A DNA stretch of 18,198 nucleotides from Eubacterium sp. (lineage in GTDB: Bacteria; Bacillota; Clostridia; Oscillospirales; Acutalibacteraceae): assembly GCA_029050995.1 (NCBI GenBank), contig JAIDLO010000270.1, forward strand, positions 1 through 18,198, in the 5' to 3' direction. This document shows, piece after piece, positions 14,317 to 18,198 of the stretch. Positions within the stretch are counted from its first letter, which is position 1. Each line of letters begins with the position of its first letter. The notes beneath the pieces are model-generated. The model made no database searches and was not told where the DNA came from. It saw only the letters and a list, made by a program, of their open reading frames with translations. The position numbers were made by a program, and so were the translations under genes.

Positions 14317-14343
14317 CGTAGAGTTCGGCGTCCTCGACGAACC
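14317..14343 (+). repeat. GTAG-foot hairpin repeat, copy E (degenerate)
   Basis: CGTAGAG foot, stem GTTCG/CGAAC (14323-14327 with 14338-14342), inner loop GCGTCCTCGA identical to copy C2. The closing CCG has decayed to CCA. Confidence 0.6.
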
Positions 14344-14360
14344 ACATAGAATCCCTCCGA

Positions 14361-14398
14361 CTGCACAATGTGCAGCCACCTCCCTTTAACAAGGGAGG
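14361..14398. repeat. Tandem hairpins between purL and apgM
   Basis: Two perfect stem-loops: CTGCAC/GTGCAG (14361-14366 with 14370-14375, loop AAT) and CCTCCCTT/AAGGGAGG (14379-14386 with 14391-14398, loop TAAC). They lie just beyond the purL stop codon. No T-run follows on the minus strand, so they are not a classical terminator; they may be another dispersed repeat or an mRNA 3' end protector. Confidence 0.6.
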
Positions 14399-14416
14399 CA
14401 GATAGGTTTATGAATT

Positions 14417-17400
14417 TTATTTAAAGTATTTAACGCCGCTTTCAAATATCTTCATATCCTTTTCAAACGGAACATTTGCATAAAGGTTTTCGCCCTTTCT
14501 TTCGCTATGGCCCATTTTACCGAATACACGGCCGTCCGGAGAGGTAATACCCTCTACTGCACATACAGAACCATTCGGGTTGAACGGCATATCAGCAACC
14601 GGATTGCCGCTTGGATCAACATACTGCGTTGCAACCTGACCGTTTTCAATCAGCTTTTTCATAACTTCATCATTTGCAACAAATCTGCCCTCGCCGTGTG
14701 AAATCGGGATAGCGAACATATCGCCTGCTTCAACACCTGAAAGCCAAGGAGATTTTGTGCTTGTAACACGGGTATAAGCCATTGAAGATATATGTCTGCC
14801 GATTGTATTGAAAGTAAGTGTCGGATCATCCGGCTTGATTTCACGGATTTCGCCGTAAGGAACAAGACCAAGCTTAATGAGTGCCTGGAAGCCGTTGCAG
14901 ATACCGAGCATAAGACCGTCACGGCAATTGAGAAGCTTTGAAACAGCCTCGCGAACCTTTGGATTTCTGAAGGTTGTTGCGATAAACTTACCTGAACCCT
15001 CCGGTTCGTCACCGCCGGAGAAACCGCCCGGAAGCATAACAATCTGGCTTTCATTAATGGATTTAACCATTTTATCAATCGTTTCATTGATTGCAGAAGA
15101 GGAAAGGTTGTTTACAACAAGGATTTCAGCCTCTGCGCCTGCCTTTTCAAATGCTCTTGCAGTATCTACCTCGCAGTTTGTGCCCGGGAATGCAGGAATG
15201 AATACCTTTGGCTTTGCAACCTTGTTTTTCGCAACAAAGATAGAACGCTCTTTATAAAGCGGAACATCATAAGGCATTTCAGCATCTGCCTTGCTGTCTG
15301 TTGGGAATACACCCTCAAGCTTACCTGTCCATGCATCAATAAGCTCATCAACAGTAAGTACCTCGCCGTCAATAATAAATACGCCGTTCTCATTTACAGC
15401 ACCAAGTTCTACTGCATTTTCAAATTCTGCGCCTGCTGCAAGCTCAAGAACAATATTGCCCTGCTTTGCTGCAAAGAGTGTTTCTTTATCAATATTCTGC
15501 GCAAAGGTAAAGCCCATTTTATTACCAAATGCCATTTTGCAGATACAAGCAGCAGCGCCGCCCTCTTTAACTACACTTGCTGAAAGGATACTGCCGTTTC
15601 TTACACCCTCGTAAACAGCAACCATAAATGCCATTGCTTTTTCATAAGCAGGAAGACCTGTTTCTTCATCAACAGGAAGCTCTGCCATAACAACCTTTGA
15701 GCCTGTACGCTTAAACTGCGCAGAAGCCGTTTTTGAAGCTTCGCTCATACCAACAGCAAAGGAAACAAGCGTTGGCGGAACATCAAGCTCGTTGAATGAA
15801 CCGCTCATACTGTCCTTACCGCCGATAGACGGTGTGCCATAGCCAACCTGAGCAGAAATTGCACCAAGGAGTGCAGCAGTCGGTTTACCCCAGCGTTTCG
15901 GATCGTTGTTTAATCTTTCAAAATATTCCTGGAAAGTGAGTCTTGCTTCAGCAGGATTACAACCAACGCAGGCAAGCTTTGCAAGAGATTCCGTTACTGC
16001 AAAAGCAGAGGAATGGAAAGGACTCCAGCGAGAAAGCTTCGGAATAAAGCCGTAGGACATAACGGTTGCAGTATCTGTTTCGCCCTCAAGAAGCGGAATT
16101 TTAGCAACCATTGCCTCTTCAGGTGTAAGCTGATATTTACCTGCATACGGCATAAGAACAGTTGCAGCACCGATTGAAGCGTCAAATCTTTCAACAAGAC
16201 CCTTCTGGCTGCAAACCTCAAGTCTTGAAAGGTTTGCTTTAAGTGCTTCTGCAATGCTCTTATCCTCAAGCTCAGCAGGAACAGCATTTCTGTAGTTTGC
16301 ATTTTCATCAACAGCTGTAATCACAGCATCTGCATGCTGGGTAACGCCGTTTGTATTTAAGAAATCACGGCTTAAATCAACAATTTTATCGCCTCTCCAC
16401 ATCATTACAAGGCGGTTTGCGCTTGTAACAACAGCAACAGGAGTAGCCTCTAAGTTTTCTTCATTTGAAAGCGCGATGAATTTATCAACATCCTCTTTGT
16501 TCAGAACAACAGCCATTCTTTCCTGTGATTCGGAAATAGCAAGCTCTGTTCCGTCAAGTCCGTCATATTTCTTCGGAACCTTATCCAAATCAATATTAAG
16601 ACCGTCTGCAAGCTCGCCGATTGCAACGGAAACACCGCCTGCACCGAAGTCATTACATCTTTTAATCATTTTTGATACAGCAGGATTGCGGAATAATCTC
16701 TGAATCTTTCTTTCTGTTGGCGGATTACCCTTCTGAACCTCTGCACCGCAGGTTTCGATAGAAGAGCTGTTGTGTGCCTTTGAAGAGCCTGTTGCACCGC
16801 CGCAGCCGTCACGGCCTGTGCGTCCGCCGAGGAGAACAATAATATCGCCGTCCTGCGGAACCTCACGGATAACATTTTCTTTTGGAGAAGCACCGATAAC
16901 AGCACCGATTTCCATTCTTTTTGCAACATAGCCGTCATCATAAAGCTCTGTTACCTGACCTGTTGCAAGACCAATCTGGTTACCATAGCTTGAATAGCCC
17001 TGTGCCGCACCCGTTGTAATCTTCTTCTGCGGAAGCTTTGCATCAAGTGTTTCTTCAAACGGTGTTGTCGGATCGCCTGAGCCTGTTACACGCATTGCCT
17101 GATAAACATATGCTCTGCCGGAAAGCGGATCACGGATTGCACCGCCAAGGCAGGTTGCAGCACCGCCGAAAGGCTCAATTTCTGTTGGGTGGTTATGTGT
17201 TTCGTTTTTAAACTGAACAAGCCACTGCTCTGTTTTTCCGTCTATAACAACAGGAACCTCAATAGAGCAAGCGTTGATTTCTTCGCTTTCATCAAGGTTT
17301 GTAACAAGACCGCGCTTTTTAAGTACCTTTGTTCCGATGCAAGCCATATCCATAAGGCAAACATCTTTATCTCTGTCGCCATATACTTCTTTTCTGATTT

Positions 17401-18169
17401 CAAAATACTGATTCAGCGCATCCTCAATGGCTTTTTTGTATCTTCCGTCTTCAATCTCAATTGTATCAAGCTTTGTGCTGAAGGTTGTATGACGGCAATG
17501 GTCACTCCAATAGGTATCAATAACCTTAAGCTCTGTTAAGCTCGGATCTCTGTCCTCTGATTTGAAATAATCACGAACCCAGCATAAATCAGCAACGCTC
17601 ATAGCAAAGCCCATTGCTGCATGATATTCTGCAATTTCATCATCTGTTTTCTGAATAAAGCCTGTAATACGAACAATGTCGGCAGGAACATCTGATGATA
17701 TATCAAGTGTTTCAGGCAGATCCATAGAAGCCTCTCTTGATTCAACAGGGTTGATGATATAGGACTTGATTTTGTCAAATTCCGCATCACTGATGTTACC
17801 CTTAACAGCAATAACCTTTGCGCTTGAAACAACAGGGCGGTCGCCTGCAGTTAAAAGCTGAATACACTGCGCGGCACTATCTGCTCTCTGGTCATACTGA
17901 CCGGGAAGAAATTCAGTTGCAAAATAACGCCAATCATCTGGAATATCAATTTCATCATAAACATTATCAAGGTTTGGCTCTGAAAGAATTTCATGAACAG
18001 CCTGCTCGAATTCCTCTTTGGAAACTCTTTCTGCATCATATCTGTTAATAATTCTTAACGCTTCAATGCCTTTAATGCCAACATTTGTTTTTAAATCTTC
18101 AAGAATGTGGCGAGCCTCAATATCGTTTCCTGTTTTCTTTTCAACATAAACACGAAATACATTAGCCAT
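14417..18169 (-). CDS. purL: Phosphoribosylformylglycinamidine synthase, single-chain with fused glutaminase
   Basis: 1250 residues, the long single-chain form common in Clostridia, rather than the PurS/PurQ/short-PurL complex of Bacillus. It makes FGAM from FGAR, glutamine and ATP in purine synthesis. The N-terminal and linker part contains SDHCRHTTF around residue 233; the two AIR-synthase-like ATP/substrate modules follow (NETHNHPTEIEPFGGAAT near 330; GGKDSM near 790). A class I glutamine amidotransferase domain occupies about 986-1250 with catalytic C1091 (GICNGFQ), H1221 and E1223 (HSER). The ribosome site AAGGAGAA lies five bases before the ATG. Its promoter lies outside the window. It is followed after 137 bases by apgM with hairpins in between, so joint transcription is uncertain. 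Confidence 0.97.
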   Translation of the reverse strand: MANVFRVYVEKKTGNDIEARHILEDLKTNVGIKGIEALRIINRYDAERVSKEEFEQAVHEILSEPNLDNVYDEIDIPDDWRYFATEFLPGQYDQRADSAAQCIQLLTAGDRPVVSSAKVIAVKGNISDAEFDKIKSYIINPVESREASMDLPETLDISSDVPADIVRITGFIQKTDDEIAEYHAAMGFAMSVADLCWVRDYFKSEDRDPSLTELKVIDTYWSDHCRHTTFSTKLDTIEIEDGRYKKAIEDALNQYFEIRKEVYGDRDKDVCLMDMACIGTKVLKKRGLVTNLDESEEINACSIEVPVVIDGKTEQWLVQFKNETHNHPTEIEPFGGAATCLGGAIRDPLSGRAYVYQAMRVTGSGDPTTPFEETLDAKLPQKKITTGAAQGYSSYGNQIGLATGQVTELYDDGYVAKRMEIGAVIGASPKENVIREVPQDGDIIVLLGGRTGRDGCGGATGSSKAHNSSSIETCGAEVQKGNPPTERKIQRLFRNPAVSKMIKRCNDFGAGGVSVAIGELADGLNIDLDKVPKKYDGLDGTELAISESQERMAVVLNKEDVDKFIALSNEENLEATPVAVVTSANRLVMMWRGDKIVDLSRDFLNTNGVTQHADAVITAVDENANYRNAVPAELEDKSIAEALKANLSRLEVCSQKGLVERFDASIGAATVLMPYAGKYQLTPEEAMVAKIPLLEGETDTATVMSYGFIPKLSRWSPFHSSAFAVTESLAKLACVGCNPAEARLTFQEYFERLNNDPKRWGKPTAALLGAISAQVGYGTPSIGGKDSMSGSFNELDVPPTLVSFAVGMSEASKTASAQFKRTGSKVVMAELPVDEETGLPAYEKAMAFMVAVYEGVRNGSILSASVVKEGGAAACICKMAFGNKMGFTFAQNIDKETLFAAKQGNIVLELAAGAEFENAVELGAVNENGVFIIDGEVLTVDELIDAWTGKLEGVFPTDSKADAEMPYDVPLYKERSIFVAKNKVAKPKVFIPAFPGTNCEVDTARAFEKAGAEAEILVVNNLSSSAINETIDKMVKSINESQIVMLPGGFSGGDEPEGSGKFIATTFRNPKVREAVSKLLNCRDGLMLGICNGFQALIKLGLVPYGEIREIKPDDPTLTFNTIGRHISSMAYTRVTSTKSPWLSGVEAGDMFAIPISHGEGRFVANDEVMKKLIENGQVATQYVDPSGNPVADMPFNPNGSVCAVEGITSPDGRVFGKMGHSERKGENLYANVPFEKDMKIFESGVKYFK

Positions 18170-18198
18170 ATTTTAGTTCTCCTTGTTTAAAATAATAT

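Overview
The window reads as chromosomal DNA of a low-to-moderate-GC Firmicute, most likely class Clostridia and plausibly a gut Ruminococcaceae/Oscillospiraceae-type organism. The grounds are strong AGGAGG-type ribosome binding sites, consensus sigma-A promoters, T-run terminators, the long single-chain PurL with a fused glutaminase, an ApgM/'proposed homoserine kinase' family protein, YlmH and a large clostridial-style two-component kinase. No phage, plasmid, IS transposase, CRISPR, tRNA or rRNA is visible. The genus assignment is inference.

Layout from left to right. The 5' part of a ClC-type chloride/proton antiporter (minus strand, C-terminus cut by the left edge) is divergent from a three-gene plus-strand operon: NfeD, an SPFH/band-7 membrane scaffold and a YbjQ/UPF0145 protein. 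A 371-bp spacer between them carries two promoters and a long structured leader containing an intrinsic terminator, a candidate attenuator. Convergent to this operon is ylmH (ribosome quality control S4 protein). Its promoter places the start of transcription at the start codon (a candidate leaderless mRNA) and abuts the promoter of the divergent L-asparaginase gene. Then a long minus-strand series follows, read from the right edge: purL, apgM-metY (probable operon), a response regulator overlapping its histidine kinase, a GPH-like MFS transporter with its own operator-like palindrome, and gap (GAPDH) with its own promoter and terminator.

The genes are mostly housekeeping: glycolysis (gap), purine synthesis (purL), sulfur amino acid and homoserine metabolism (metY with the ApgM-like protein), asparagine use (ansA), translation rescue (ylmH), ion and membrane homeostasis (ClC, NfeD-SPFH), and nutrient or envelope sensing (the two-component system and MFS).

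The most interesting non-coding signal is a family of ten short dispersed hairpins in nearly every intergenic space of the middle of the window. Each begins (T/C)GTAG(G/A)G, continues into a perfect or near-perfect stem of variable sequence, and nearly all close with CCG. They are often paired head to head. The arms differ from copy to copy but stay complementary, and two copies double as intrinsic terminators. The architecture (conserved GTAG foot plus hairpin, found as inverted pairs) is that of REP/BIME elements known from Gammaproteobacteria, which are mobilised by RAYT transposases. The second signal is the attenuator-like leader in front of the NfeD-SPFH-YbjQ operon.
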